Numbered from the stretch's first letter, positions 27,487-39,764 are shown. The stretch is 64,000 nt of DNA from Candidatus Didemnitutus mandela (GCA_002591725.1 NJAL01000005.1:227337-291336); one strand, 5' to 3'. Program-made: numbers and translations. The notes: a model not told the origin generated them from the letters alone.

Positions 27487-28044
27487 ATGCCAGCAGCCAA
27501 CGATCTCCGCAAAGGTCAAGTAATCAAATTTAACGGTGAACCACACCTTATCATGGCAACCCAGCACCGTACGCCTGGTAACCTGCGTGGGTTCGTTCAG
27601 GTAAAAATGCGCAACCTCCGTTATGGAAAATCGCTCGAACAGCGGTTCAACTCGCCCGATCCGGTTGAGGTGTTGCCGACAGATCGCCGTACCCTCGAAT
27701 TCAGCTACGCCGATCGCGACACCTTTTCGTTCATAGATCCAAAGACCTTCGAAACCTTTGAAATGAATGCCCATATGATTGGCAACGGAAAATTTTACCT
27801 CAGCTCGAACGGGAAAGTCGAAGTACTTTTCATTAACGAGGCGTCGGTCACCATCGACCTACCGTCCGCTGTTAACCTGAAAGTCACCGAAAGCCCCACA
27901 AGCATCAAAGGAGACACCGCCAGCAATGTGCAGAAGCCTGTTACCTGCGAAACAGGCCTTGTGGTTCAGGTGCCGCTGTTCATCAAGGAAGGCGAAATCA
28001 TCCGCGTCAGCACAGTTGACGGTTCTTACCTCGGCCGAGCCTGA
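27487..28044 (+). CDS. efp: translation elongation factor P
   Basis: EF-P enters the ribosomal E site and relieves stalling at polyproline. It has 185 aa from the ATG at 27487 (MPAANDLRKGQVIKFNGEPH). A longer frame from 27382 has no family resemblance. Domain I is followed by two OB domains and the C-terminal signature KEGEIIRVSTVDGSYLGRA. The tip loop reads HRTPGNLRGFVQ. The position that carries the modified Lys34 in E. coli is Asn32 here, so the EpmA beta-lysylation route cannot apply. Asn-tipped forms occur in other bacteria. It is divergent from lpxC. The gene is intact. Confidence 0.95.
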   Translation: MPAANDLRKGQVIKFNGEPHLIMATQHRTPGNLRGFVQVKMRNLRYGKSLEQRFNSPDPVEVLPTDRRTLEFSYADRDTFSFIDPKTFETFEMNAHMIGNGKFYLSSNGKVEVLFINEASVTIDLPSAVNLKVTESPTSIKGDTASNVQKPVTCETGLVVQVPLFIKEGEIIRVSTVDGSYLGRA

Positions 28045-30149
28045 AGCTTCTACCACTTCTTTTTCCTCGCGGTCGTTCGCCACGGTTTTTGCTAACATAT
28101 ATTAACATATATCTAATCACTCGGTCTACTGGTCGACAAGTTCAATCATTACAAAGGTCGCTGAAATTAAGGCTGATACGCCAAAAACGTAAATCAGGTG
28201 AGTGTATGCAGTTTTTATCTGTCCTTTTTTCACCGCGTTCGTGTAGGCGCCTAGCCAATGGAAGTGCTGATGAAGAAACAATTATCGACATGTTCTTGCT
28301 GTACCGGAGAGCTAAAGACTTGCAGCATGCTTGATTGTGCAGGCGATGCCAGCTCTACCTTGCCCGGCCACGTAGCTTCTCACGATCGAATTTATGTAGG
28401 TTCTCTTTGTTTCTGCTGCGGCCCAAGGCCCCGCCACCCATCGCGCAAATTCCCCGTTTCAAAGAATACTGCGCATTCTTGATATAAGGCTTAGGAAAAG
28501 TGTTTCTGCCAAACGGGGACCAATTGCTTCGCTCCCGGAAGCGCCTTCTTGAGCCCCGCAGCAACCGCCTCCTCATTCGGCTAAGCTTTGGATCATCATG
28601 AAAACTTTTCTCGCCTTTCTTTCCTTTCTAGTTTCTTTCTCAGCGAGCTAGAACTACCAGTATCCAATGTATCCGTAGATCAGATTGGATTATCTGGGAA
28701 AAAATACATCGATTTCTGGCATAAGAGCTTCGTCCTCACCTCGACGTCAGCGTTCCACCCCGCAGATCGACCGACGGTCCCACCTTCGTTAAACTCTCAC
28801 CAGCTAGTACCTCCGTCGGCGGCGGACAAACTGCCACCATCCGTCGAGCTCTCCTTGTAAACACTCTCCGCATCAACGGCGTGATCGATGTCGATGAAAC
28901 ACGTTATCTCCTCTTTCGTCGAAAAATTTTTTAGCAACTGCGTCGACGCCAATGCTCGCACCGGGGAGCTATTCGCCACGATATTCAGCCCAAAATGTTT
29001 ACTACCCAGCAAGCCTAGTCGTCTCCTGCGATGCCTACGAGAGTGAATGTCTGCAAACGAACGGCCTCCTTTTCGAAATCGGAGATTTTCCAAAAGTGTG
29101 GCTCGTCTTGGATGTCTATTAAATCCTGCTTTGCTTGCCTGCACGTCTGTAAGTCCGTGAAGATAACAATCGCTTTGCAAGCGTAGCCTACTTGTCGCGT
29201 CGATCGCCTTCATCGACCCCAGCTTAAACAAAGCCACCCGCACTACGAAAGCGCACACTGTTCTGCCCAGCGACAACCGTTTGCTTTTGCACAAAGAAGC
29301 TACCACGGGTATCGTGTAATTTACTTTGTCCAAGGCGTTCGTTATTCTACGTACCAACCTGCTCCAACTTGGCGCTAGCCCCGTCATATTCGTTGCAAAG
29401 AGCGATCAGAGCTGCCTCGCGCACACTGCGCGCATCCAGGTCGACTGCGTTAGCGATATCGACGTCAAAATTCTCGGCGTCCGGTCCCTACCGTTGGCGA
29501 CAGTGTGGTGAGCAAAGGCGAACTTATTTTCGACGCTAGGCCCAACTCACGCTCGCCGCCGCCACGCGCAATCTTCCGCCGACAATGCAGCCCCACTCGA
29601 TGACGATGCCGATGAGGATAGCCAGCCACACCGCAACTCCTGCGCTCTCGAGACTTGCGCTTGCTGGCGCGGACTTGGGCCGCTGCACTCGCTAGCGATG
29701 ACATCACAGTCTGTGGTGAACAAATCTCCAGCCTTCGTGCCACGCTGCAAACCTATCTTGACTTATCGACAAGCGACAGCGACCCGCTCGCCTCGTTTCC
29801 AAAGACGTTTCTCACCAGCAATGGTCTTCGCGCTGCCTGTCGGGAACTCAAATTCTTCAACACCGAACTCGCCGATGCCACTCGCAGTCACCGACTGCTA
29901 TTCGCCAGGAGGAATTGCACATTTACCCAATACCCCCCGGCCTCGGCATTAGCCGCTGGCTCTCGCGTTTGGACCCCTTTAGCAATCCTTTCTTCGGCTC
30001 CGCGATGATTGGGCTGCAGCGAGGAAATTAAATAAGGAACCGCTAATCAACCGCATCTACGTGGTCGCTCCACAATCGCTTCCTTATCATTGCCAACGTT
30101 TCCGACCTCGCCGAGATTGCTTCCCAGCGCGAAAACCAGGGCTAGTAAA
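28045..30149. other. decayed, non-coding stretch
   Basis: There is no intact gene. Long readings on both strands (for example minus 28797-29387 and plus 29655-30008) lack family similarity. They are better seen as open frames in moderately GC-rich decayed DNA. An 11-bp tandem repeat (taacatatatt-like) is at about 28093-28115. The text just before 30150 should have held the N-terminal part of the P-type ATPase but is not readable. Confidence 0.5.
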
Positions 30150-30460
30150 CTCAACACAACAAGCTCCTTTGTTTATGTTTATCGCGCACAGAATCTCGGC
30201 TTCGACATGTTGCTCGCTCACATCTCCCAGTTTGTCGAGCAAGTTACCTGAAAGCGATGCTCCTATCTCGCACCTCGCCGGTCGGGTTTTGGTTTCACTT
30301 ATTCCGGCCGTTGTTCGGTATCGTAGCGGTTGCATTCACCCAGTGGACATTTTTCGACAGCGAACGTGGCTGGCTGTTGAGCTTGATCAAGACCGTCAAC
30401 GTGCTCGTGGTCGCCTGCCCTTGCTAACTCTCAGCCTCGCCACGTCCGCTTCGCTTTAAA
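30150..30460 (+). pseudogene. copper-type (P1B) P-type ATPase relic
   Basis: Three frames together give the middle of a heavy-metal P-type ATPase. The actuator-to-helix segment reads NTTSSFVYVYRAQNLGFDML, then LAHISQFVEQV and a stop. A shifted frame reads SDAPISHLAGRV (family form SKAPIxRLADRV). A third frame reads GIVAVAFTQWTFF then LLSLIKTVNVLVVACPC, directly followed by a stop. One base over, LTLSLATSA completes the CPC(A)LxLATP ion-translocation motif. At least three frameshifts break about 100 codons. The phosphorylation motif DKTGT is not found downstream. The intact protein would have exported Cu+ or related ions across the inner membrane. Confidence 0.75.
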
Positions 30461-33400
30461 AAGGTTCAACGAAATGCTCGTGAAGGCCTGGGGCTTCGTA
30501 GTCACCTCAGAAGACGCTGCAGCCATCCGTCTGAGAATCCAGCAGAGCTGTTCCTTAAACTCCTTCATTTCCGAGGAACGTATTCCAAAGAATACTAAGA
30601 ATCCGATTAGCCACCTCCGACGCACGCTTTTGCAAAACACAGCCGACTGGTGCCAGGGCCACCTTTACTGTCCGCTCGTCCTGCACGCTTTGGCTGAGCG
30701 ACAGCAATCCAGCCGCTTGAGAGGTCAAGAGCGTGTCTGTGTCGAAGTTTAGCTGCTCGGGCAGTTTGTTGCTGGTCTGCTGTTTTTCCCTCTCCCCAAG
30801 GGCAGCTCTCACAAAATATATTGGGAGATACATCAGCCCAAGCGCTTCGAGCAGTGGTATTGTAAGCTTTGATCACCGCCCGCAACGTCGCTAAGAAGTC
30901 GAAGCTGAGGAAATCGTCGAGCGAGAAAAACGGTGGCAAGGCCATAGCGAAAATTTTGACAGCTAGCTTATTGGCTCCAAATTATAGTAAAATTTTTAAA
31001 ATTAATAAATATATATAAATAAAACTAATTTAAAAACCAGTTTTCAAACTAACTTAAGTTTCACCCAGCAACAACCCCGTCTGCCCATAAAAGTCCTATG
31101 CTCCGCCGAACCTACGCCAACCGGCGGTGGCCGCGATAGGAAATTCAGCATCGCCGACGGCAATTTCTCTTTTTTTCTTTTGGTCTCGCGCAAACTGGAC
31201 GGCTCAGGCGGTTTCAGGACGAATCCCGGACAATTTTCTCGACGTGCTATTCCGCTCGTTTTCATGGCACGCTGCATTTCGTTGTCTACAAAACTGGAAT
31301 CTATTTTTCTTCAGGAACCAGCGTCACTCTCAAGGTCGGCGTCCGTTATGTGCGACAATTGCCAGGACTTTGGTCTCGACGTCAAACTCATCGTCACCGC
31401 GCTCGATTTGGCATCGTCGAACTGGCTAAAATCGTGCACAGAGCGCAACGTACCCTACTAGCCATGCTACCGGAAGCAGCGATCCCAGTGAAACTGAGGA
31501 TCGCCTGATCGCGCCCACGCCTGTTTTCCCGCTACCCGCCATTATTAGAGCGCAAGGCTTTCTTTTCTTAGTCAAAAACCAACCCAACGCAAGCTCGATG
31601 CGCCACGCAAGCGTGTAGTTGGCATAGGCAACCCAGGCCACCGGTCTAGTCGTATTTAGTGGAACACGTAGCAGTTTACAGTTGGGCGTACAGACGATAC
31701 AATCCGCTACTTCCGCGATCAGTGTGGAGCAAATATCTTAGGAATAACATGTTTAGCACTGAACCCAATCTTAGCCGCGAGAATGCCAGCAGTCGCAGAT
31801 TTGTCGTGAACCAGTCGTGTCCGGTCATAATTTTCGTAGAGCTGCCCGCCCGTGCTGATGTATTGGTCGTCGAAAATATTCTGGTCTTCACCGAGTTTTC
31901 TCCAAAGCGCTAGCTCCAAGCTACGGCCAGCAAGTTTTTCCGCCTGGCAGGAACTTCCTGAGAACGAAGAAAACTCCGTATGTCAAGGCTCTTCCCCATA
32001 ATGAATAAAAAGAAAATTTCGTGCGCCGCCATGCAGCGAAGACTCAGCCGCATTGCTTTTTCACCACCTCCACAGATTGCACAGAGCTGATCCGCTGCCG
32101 CAGCCTTGCCCGTTGGAAGCTCTGTCATAGAGGCGACAACAATATCGCCGATGTTGGGGGCCCGGGCGCCTCGCGTTGCAGCAAGGCGCCACGCCCTGGC
32201 TTTGTTGTACATCAGCCCAGCCCGCGCGTTCCGTCGACCAGATCGAGAATAAATTTCCACTTTGTTGTCTCCACTGGCATCCCAGCGGGGAAAGCTACCT
32301 CGACCAGCTCAACTTCCTGCACGCTATCAGGCTTTATAGATCGAACGTTACTTACCAAACGATGACCTTCGGGAAAACGCGGCTGATCAGACAGACCTAT
32401 CCCTGACTCTTCGGATCTCAACCGAAAGCCTGCCTCTCAATGGTGCAACCCATTCCATGGATCGGACCAGCTTGCGAAAATTTCAGAACATAGAGCGTCG
32501 TATGGTGGTGCCCGGCAACGTAAAGGGTAAAGGCAGCTGCGCATACCGATCTTTTCGGCCAAGGCTAGTCGCCGGTTTGACGCCAATCGTCATCGAATGA
32601 GACGATCCATATCCATTCCGCTCCGCGGCCGAGCTCACCGCTTTCCCCTTAATACATAAAACACGCGGTCTAGCTAGGTGAACGAACCGTCGGCCCAGCC
32701 GAAGCTATGGATGCCAGGACAGTGCAAGTCAGCCGTGTTCCAAGTCTCGACAGAGCTGAGATTCGACAGCCCGGATAGTTTGAGTGCACCATATAGAGAG
32801 AGTTTGTTGCGATACACGACCCAGCATTCATATGCGTTAGGCAACGCTCCAGGCTTGTCTTTCCATTGGGTGTTCTATCCGCCAGTGCCCTAGCGACAGA
32901 GATAAGGAAAAATTTATTTAATCGTCTAAAAAAATCGCTGTCGGAAGGAATGTCTTGGTTTACTTTGATGGCGAAAAAACGGTAAATTTGTCTATCACGG
33001 TTTCAACCGGAACAAAAAGCGCTGCTGCCAAAGCCAAGAGTATTGAAGATGCAGAGAAAAATTTTCATAAGCGATAAAAATAACGGCGATAATAGTGTAG
33101 AAATTTGGCGTGGCCGTTGGAAGGGTCTCAACCAGCGGCTAGCCGCTGGTTGAAATGATGGCATACAACTCAAAACCGGGCCGTAGCTGGGTTACAACAA
33201 CTTGTCCGTGGAAAAGCGTATTGCTTCTCCCAACGCGGACGCGCCTAGTTCCTTCCCGCTGAGGAAGCTGTCGTCAAAGCGTCTTTCGTACTGTTCAAGA
33301 TAACATGGGCTTCAACGGTTCGCATATCAAGATCGAGCCAGGCCGAAACGAGGTCAAACTTTGCCAACATTTCCGTACTCAGTACCGCCATGGGGCCAAA

Positions 33401-36400
33401 AGCAATTCCACTCGCCGATCGGGGCACTTGGCCACGATCGGGCTGTTGTCAGCTGCGATCGTAAACAAAACATCCATTCTAGTCGAGGCTGTTTGATCCG
33501 GGAAAATCGTCTGCCTTCAATACATTCTTCTGTGTGTAACCCGCCTCCGCCTCGTTTAGACCAAGGAACCATTTTTTACATTGCAAGCAATGCAGACCGG
33601 GCACGCCAGAAGTCGACGCCGCGTAGAAGCTGGCAATCTCCGCCCAACAAGCGGGGACTAGGCTCGATAACTTCCTCTCCTTTTGTGTCATAGAATTTTT
33701 AATTCCAACAGAAGTCAACGCTCTGAAACCGAGATGGTGTGCGGTGCTCCTACCGACACCCAAAAGTAGCGCCTGCGCGCTATCGGCGCTAGCCCGCTGC
33801 ATCAGATTATCCGTATCGCGTGTTGAGGTTTCGCATGGGCTCGCTGCTCTGCGGTTAGGAAGAAACAGCCCCCCACCTGACCTGGTACAATCCCGAATAC
33901 TGAGAAAAATGTATCGTGGGGAAAACTCGGCAGAAGCAACCGACGTACGCCGTCGCAGAGATTCGACCAAACGGCACCAAGCCGTAAAGCAGCTAAAACA
34001 AGATTCCTGAGTCGCCAGGCAACATCGGCGCGTCGCAGTTCGCTGTTTAGGCCGCTGTGAGGATTCTCGATGGTTCTTAGACGCCACCGGCCATCGTGCA
34101 AATCGTGACCTTCGTCGCCAGAAACATCTCGTCGGGATTGCGCGTCTTGGTCGCGGTCAGCCTGTCCTTGAATTTTTCGAAGACGATCAGCACGTGTGCC
34201 AGCATCATTCAGAGCAACATGAAACTGAGCGGTGTGACGCTGAGAATGCCACCATCCTGGCAATGGCCGAGGCGACCACTACCAGCCAGAAACCTTTGGC
34301 CACCCTGAGATCAGACAGCTAGGAAATAGCCAAAAACTAATTGTCATTGGCGTGCGAGAGGCACATCGAACCGAGAATAATTACTAGGGTGGTCAACGCG
34401 GGGACTGTAGCCATGGAAGAATCCCCTCGATGGCACAAGATGCGAGACGAGGGACGTTGTCGTAGTTATCGCGATCCTCGAGAACCCAATGGCGGGTCTT
34501 CAAACCGACAGTTGGACGGATTATTTAATTGTTCCGTGTTAGATTTAATCACAAACTCCGCTCTGGAAAGATCGTAGGGGTTGGGGAGAGACGCTCTCGA
34601 CTCTGATCGAAATTATCCAATTGTACTACAGGTTGTTTTCCCCTTCGAGAGAAACGAAATCGATGGCACCTCTCTGGTTGTAGTTGCGGAGCTGGCGATC
34701 AACTGGAGCCTCCGCTCGCCATTTGATTGATTCGGAGTGCCGAGCACGTATTCGTAGAGTGCGCTCTCGCGATCCTCGCTGTCGCTGAATTCGTTCTGAC
34801 TAAACGCAGCGCGAGTTCATGGCCAGCAAGCCGGACGGAATTGAAGGGTAGTAAATCAGTACGAATCCATTCGCGCTCGATGGTATAGATCACAGATCTG
34901 CTCCGTTATCGACATCCATTAGCCGTTCAATTTTGTCCAGAAACGCGTGTTGGATCTCTCTGCGATTTCAAATTCTTCAATGAATAGTTCGGGACGACTA
35001 AATCCCATTTCCTATCCGAACCGAGCAGGTAGCACAAAACTCACACTGCCGTTGAGCCCCATTTTTTCGCTAAAGTTATTATAAATAGAACAGCCCGGCA
35101 ATACTGTAGAAAAATCCCTCCGGCTAGTCGAAGACGCTTTGCGTGCCAATGTTGGCCGCAAAGTTGAACCAAGCTCGTATTCATCCTAGGCCCCACAGCT
35201 TTTGTCATCTTGAGACGCACAATCAGGTCTGTCGAGATCGAGTTAATCGGAGCGCCACGGTTGCCCTGTCTCAGAAGGCGTGCCAAAAAATTGATTATTA
35301 AGCGTGGCCGTATTGAGAAGAAAGTCGATACTGAGGAAGGCCACGTAACGGCCTTTACCCTGAATCGATCTCCCAGCGAAACACTAGAGGTGCGGAAAAG
35401 CGCTTCACTAAGTATTATTGTCCTGAAATTTACCAATTACATTGATGAGGAAGAATCGACTACAAATGTTAAGCTTTACTACATCCGGAAACAAGATCGA
35501 CATCGACCGACCGACGTATTCGGCTCCGAAACCGCTTCTTTCTCGCCCACATCACGATAACCGAGAAATGTTGCTAGCAAGACGGGATTTTTCCCGACAT
35601 AGTGCGTAAGGGGAATTCATCTGTGGGACTTTTCGTCGTGCGATTCAACTCTGGGAGGTGCACAGTCGCACCGAGGACACAGGAGCTTGTTTTGACATCG
35701 CGAATGCAACCGTTCAATGTTGTCGTAGAAGTCTAAGTGAAGAGGTCAAAACCAACAACCAAACCCGCCGCCAATTAACAGTTAGCCAAGGAACACTACA
35801 CAACACCACAAAGGAGGGTATTGGGAAAAGTGAAAACCCTTATTTTTAATAATTTTCCCCGTAGAAACTGGGATTATGACAGTCTACACAATGAGGCCGA
35901 TTAACTTATTAATATTTTAATAGCCGCTATATGGCTACAAGCATATAGTTTTTTAAATGCATTTACCGCTGCGACAACTTCATAATATTCTTATGAAGTT
36001 AGATCAATACCATAACGACATTCGTGTTACGATCTAGTGACTTTCCCGCTGTCTGAGGAACCAATCCTCAAAATACGCCGCGGAAACATCCACCTAAGCA
36101 CCGGAAACTCTTCCCCAACACCTCCTCACCAAAAAATACAACGTAGCGATCAGCATAAGGTCGGTTTTAACTCCATCGTTTTCCCGCGGAAAGGGCGGCC
36201 GATGTTGAATTGGACAGGCGTTGAAGAGTAGAAAATTTCTTTTCCGAAACTAGACGCAATTCGGCTTCCAACGCATAAGCGAAATCCGGCGGCCACGGTT
36301 CACCACGGCCGTGGGGGAGGACGATAAAACGAAGCGGCGAATGGCTGTTTCAAGACTTTCTAGGTGCCGCCGAAATTGTGTTCGTGACACCACTGCGCAA

Positions 36401-37344
36401 TGTGTGCTTCAGCTACTGTGAAGTCCAGGTCCGCGAATTCCTGCGCTAGCACCATTCGCGAATCGGCCGCCAGGATTTGTTCGGCGGCTCCACCCTGGTA
36501 AGAAGACAAATTGACCAATCGGGGAACCAGCTCCAGTTACGTCTCCCCTGACGGAACTCCTTTATCGGGCCGGGCACGAGCGAGAACTGAGCGAGCACGC
36601 CAGCGCATATCAGCTAGCTGCATGGTAAATAGCATGTGTAGTCGGCTTGGCGACACTGTCGCACGGATTCACCCTTCTTCGGTCCAAGCAACTTGCGACA
36701 CGGCACTCCGTGTTGCTACAAAAGAGATTCCATTGCATTGGTCAATGCCTGCTTGATCATATCACTCTAGGAGCGCGACGCCGACAATAAATTCCGTCGT
36801 GGCATCAGTCACAAAGACCGGCGCCACCTCTAGCGTCCGCCGGCAAGTTGCATCGTCAGATGCTCCAGAAAAATTTTCAGTGATAACCCGGGTCGGAGTG
36901 CTTGGGTTTCGCGCAGCACACCGTGATCTAGGCGGCAACTATTTCGTGCTGCCGGCGGATGATGGAATCAATTGTCCTTGCATGCCGGCTGCATGGCAAA
37001 ATTCTGTTCACGCAATTCCGCAGCAATTCCAGGCCCTGCTGCATTTAAGGATGCTTGTGAAATATTTGTAGTGAAATTGTAACACAAGGTCAACAATTTT
37101 GACCGACGTCTTGTGCGGACTAGTCTTGTCTTCGGCCAGTGGCTTTGCGCGAATCAACCCGGTCTCGCTGGCGATCCGAGGACAGTTGAATCACTTGTAG
37201 CTCGTCTTTCGGTTCACTCCGAAGCGCGGGCAAAGCGCCGCGAAGGGTTTATCTCGTTTTTTGGCGAGCTCAGCAAATTCGCGCTACATGGATCTCGGTG
37301 ATCGCGATGCAACTAGTGCCATTGTCAATGGTGGCTATGCCAAC
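30461..37344. other. long decayed stretch without intact genes
   Basis: Nearly 6.9 kb holds no gene that I can support. Composition alternates between GC-rich blocks and AT-rich spots (for example 30966-31040 and 35880-36010). Several minus-strand pieces look protein-like but unassignable. They lie at about 31719-31919 (IFDDQYISTGGQLYENYD), about 34100-34440 (ALTTLVIILGSMCLSHANDN, a membrane-protein-like start) and about 36480-36720 (GGAAEQILAADSRMVLAQEF). These may be the last traces of lost genes. A 26-bp perfect palindrome lies at 33128-33153. Confidence 0.5.
33128..33153. repeat. 26-bp perfect palindrome
   Basis: The sequence from 33128 to 33153 equals its own reverse complement (half-site TCAACCAGCGGCT). 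As RNA it would form an 11-bp stem with a CTAG loop. No T-run follows on either strand, so it is not a plain terminator. It lies alone in decayed DNA. Confidence 0.85.
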
Positions 37345-38385
37345 TCAAGTTTGCAGCCAAGGCGTGCCCGTCTCGCGTTTCAGCTCCCGCGTCATCAGCG
37401 AATACAATGCTTCTACCGGAGCTTTGCCTTCGTAAAGGATCGCATGAATTTGCGCCAACAACGGTGCGGCGATCCCGCGCATCTGGCAAAGCTCGTAAAA
37501 CGCCTTGGTAGTCCAGAACCCCTCGATAACGTTTTTGCGTCCGGCGAGAATCTCGTCGATAGTTTCTCCTTCGCCAATCTTTTGACCGAACTCGCGGTTG
37601 CGGCTCCAGTCGCCGTGCGAGGTCGCCACCAGATCGCCAAACCCGCTCAGGCCGTAAAAGGTTTCCTGCTGCGCACCAAGCGCCACGCCGACACGCACCA
37701 TTTCGGCCAGAGCACGTGTTATCATAGCCGCCTTGGCATTATCACCTAGTCGTTGGCCATCGCATAAGCCGGCCGCAATCGCGTAAATATTTTTCAGACA
37801 TGCACCATATTCCGCACCTTCCAAGTCATCGCTCAAGTAGAGCCGCAAAGTTTCGCTGCTCACCGCCACCTGTACACGTTCGACAAAGCAATCCATTTTC
37901 GTGGTCGCCAGCACCATCGCCGCAGGCAGCCCGCGAGCCACCTCGCTCGCTGTAGTGGGGCCGGTCAATGCACCAACATTTACGCCTCGCAGCACCTGAG
38001 AAATGATTTCGGTAGGACGAAGATTGGCGCCGACTTCGAAACCCTTAACCAAACTCAACACCAGTTGCAACCGTGACGTATCGTGCAGCACCATACGCAT
38101 TTGTTCGCACCACGCCCGCAGGGCGTGTGACGGGCTCGCGATAAGCGCGACATCCGCCTCACCGAAGCCGTCATTCAAATCACCAATGACTGCCAAGCTT
38201 TCCGGCAGGGGCATTCCGGGCAGATAATCGCGATTCTCATGGGTCGTGAGGAGATTGCGCGCATGTTCCGGTCGCCGTGTAACCAGGGTCGTTTCTTGCC
38301 CACAGCGCGCCAGGCATATCGCCATGGCCGTGCCCCAGGCGCCGGCACCAATCACAAAAAATTTTAGTGGGTGCTTTGTATCCAC
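37345..38385 (-). CDS. gpsA: NAD(P)+ glycerol-3-phosphate dehydrogenase
   Basis: This cytoplasmic enzyme reduces dihydroxyacetone phosphate to sn-glycerol-3-phosphate, the backbone precursor of phospholipids. It has 346 aa. The Rossmann loop is VIGAGAWGTAMAICLA (8-23). The substrate/catalytic parts are LVKGFE, GALTGPTTASEVARGLP, the active-site Lys in ACLKNIYAIAAGLCDG, and NAKAAMITRALAEMVRVG with GLSGFGDLVATS. The ATG at 38385 is 6 bp after the lysA stop, so the two genes form a small operon. It is intact amid decayed DNA. Confidence 0.96.
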   Translation of the reverse strand: MDTKHPLKFFVIGAGAWGTAMAICLARCGQETTLVTRRPEHARNLLTTHENRDYLPGMPLPESLAVIGDLNDGFGEADVALIASPSHALRAWCEQMRMVLHDTSRLQLVLSLVKGFEVGANLRPTEIISQVLRGVNVGALTGPTTASEVARGLPAAMVLATTKMDCFVERVQVAVSSETLRLYLSDDLEGAEYGACLKNIYAIAAGLCDGQRLGDNAKAAMITRALAEMVRVGVALGAQQETFYGLSGFGDLVATSHGDWSRNREFGQKIGEGETIDEILAGRKNVIEGFWTTKAFYELCQMRGIAAPLLAQIHAILYEGKAPVEALYSLMTRELKRETGTPWLQT

Positions 38386-38391
38386 GATGGC

Positions 38392-39699
38392 TCAAGTTTT
38401 CAAAAAAGAGGGCACACGCTCCCCCGCAACCATCGTCACGAAACTTTCGCGAGCGTTCACGAGCTCGAAACTCACCCCTGAAACAAGCACCTCTGCGGGA
38501 AGCGGGCGTGTGTTGTAGCGACTAGCCATAGTATAACCGTAGGCGCCGGCGCTAAGTAAAGCAAGGTACTCGCCTTCGTCGAGCTCCTGAATCTGAAGGT
38601 CTTTTACAAAACAGTCGCTACTTTCGCAGACGGGTCCGAGAATGTCAATTTTCAACGCCGGTCGAGTGGTGTCGCGGATCAAGGGCACAATTTCGTGGTA
38701 GGCTTCATACATCGCTGGGCGGACAAGATCATTCATGCCGGCGTCGACAATAAGAAAAAACTTTCCCTGGCCGCGTTTGAGATATTCGACGCGTGCGAGC
38801 AGTACACCCGCATTGCCCACCAAAAATCGTCCCGGTTCGAGCAAGATTTTCAGACCGAGCGGAGCCAACAACGGTCGCAGCGCAGCGCCATAAGCTTCAG
38901 ACTCCAGCGGTCTTTCTCTCTCGGGTTTTTCCTCCCACCAGGAAACATCACCACTGGCCAGCGCCTCCTGGTAGGCAACACCTATGCCTCCTCCCACGGA
39001 AAAATAGCTAATCGCGTAGGTCTGCTTCAGCTTCTCGACAAAAGGTAGCACCTTTTCCACAGCTTCGACAAATGGAGCGACGGATGTGAGCTGCGAACCG
39101 ATGTGCATCTGGACTCCGCGGATTTCTAGGTGTGGAAACTTCGCCGCCTCGGTATAAGCCGCCTCCGCCTGGCTTAGCGGGATGCCAAACTTGTTTTCGC
39201 TTTTCCCTGTGTTGATCTTGGCGTGCGTCTTAGCATCAACGTTGGGATTTAGGCGGATGGCAATTGGCGCCTTGCGGCCAAGCTGACTGGCAACATGTTC
39301 AATGCGCGCCAGCTCGGGCTCGCTCTCAACGTGAAAGCCATAGACGCCCGCTTCGAGCGCGAGCTTGATCTCAGCGGCCGTCTTGCCGACGCCCGCAAAA
39401 ACGCTGGCTTGCGTGTTTCCCCCAGCAGCAAGCACGCGTTGCAATTCGCCACCGCTTACGAGATCGAAGGAGGCGCCGAGGTTTGCAAAGAGTCGCAAAA
39501 TTGCTAGGTTCGAATTGGCCTTAATCGCGAAACAAATTTGCAAATCGAGCCCGGCAAGGCTGGCAGCGAGGCGTTGGTAATTTTCAGCAATAGTCTTCGC
39601 GCTATAGACGTAAGTCGGCGTTCCTAAGAGAGGAGGGATCGCGGAGAGATCCACGCCTTCGCAATACAGGTGGTGACTAATATAGCGAAAATGATGCAT
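38392..39699 (-). CDS. lysA: diaminopimelate decarboxylase
   Basis: This PLP enzyme makes L-lysine from meso-diaminopimelate, the last step of the pathway that also feeds MurE. It has 435 aa, the usual length. The alanine-racemase-like barrel carries the PLP lysine in CFAIKANSNLAIL, the substrate loop GVQMHIGSQL, the phosphate loop VGGGIG, and LLEPGRFLVGNAG. The second-subunit active-site Cys is in GPVCESSDCF. It is first in a two-gene operon with gpsA, behind a strong promoter. It is intact. Confidence 0.95.
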   Translation of the reverse strand: MHHFRYISHHLYCEGVDLSAIPPLLGTPTYVYSAKTIAENYQRLAASLAGLDLQICFAIKANSNLAILRLFANLGASFDLVSGGELQRVLAAGGNTQASVFAGVGKTAAEIKLALEAGVYGFHVESEPELARIEHVASQLGRKAPIAIRLNPNVDAKTHAKINTGKSENKFGIPLSQAEAAYTEAAKFPHLEIRGVQMHIGSQLTSVAPFVEAVEKVLPFVEKLKQTYAISYFSVGGGIGVAYQEALASGDVSWWEEKPERERPLESEAYGAALRPLLAPLGLKILLEPGRFLVGNAGVLLARVEYLKRGQGKFFLIVDAGMNDLVRPAMYEAYHEIVPLIRDTTRPALKIDILGPVCESSDCFVKDLQIQELDEGEYLALLSAGAYGYTMASRYNTRPLPAEVLVSGVSFELVNARESFVTMVAGERVPSFLKT

Positions 39700-39764
39700 G
39701 CTTACCCGATGGAGTTGGAACGAACCAAAAATGCAGGCTTCCTTCTCAATACAAAGGTTTTTTC

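Noticed and set aside
28797..29387. 196-codon minus-strand open frame after efp
   Set aside because: No family similarity and no plausible start or neighbour context; likely chance in GC-rich decayed DNA.
33479..34087. 202-codon minus-strand open frame in decayed DNA
   Set aside because: No domain, unusual residue composition, overlaps another equally long frame; no support as a gene.
35041..35436. Outer-membrane barrel remnant on the minus strand
   Set aside because: Some aromatic and alternating patterns are present, but nothing specific enough to name a family.
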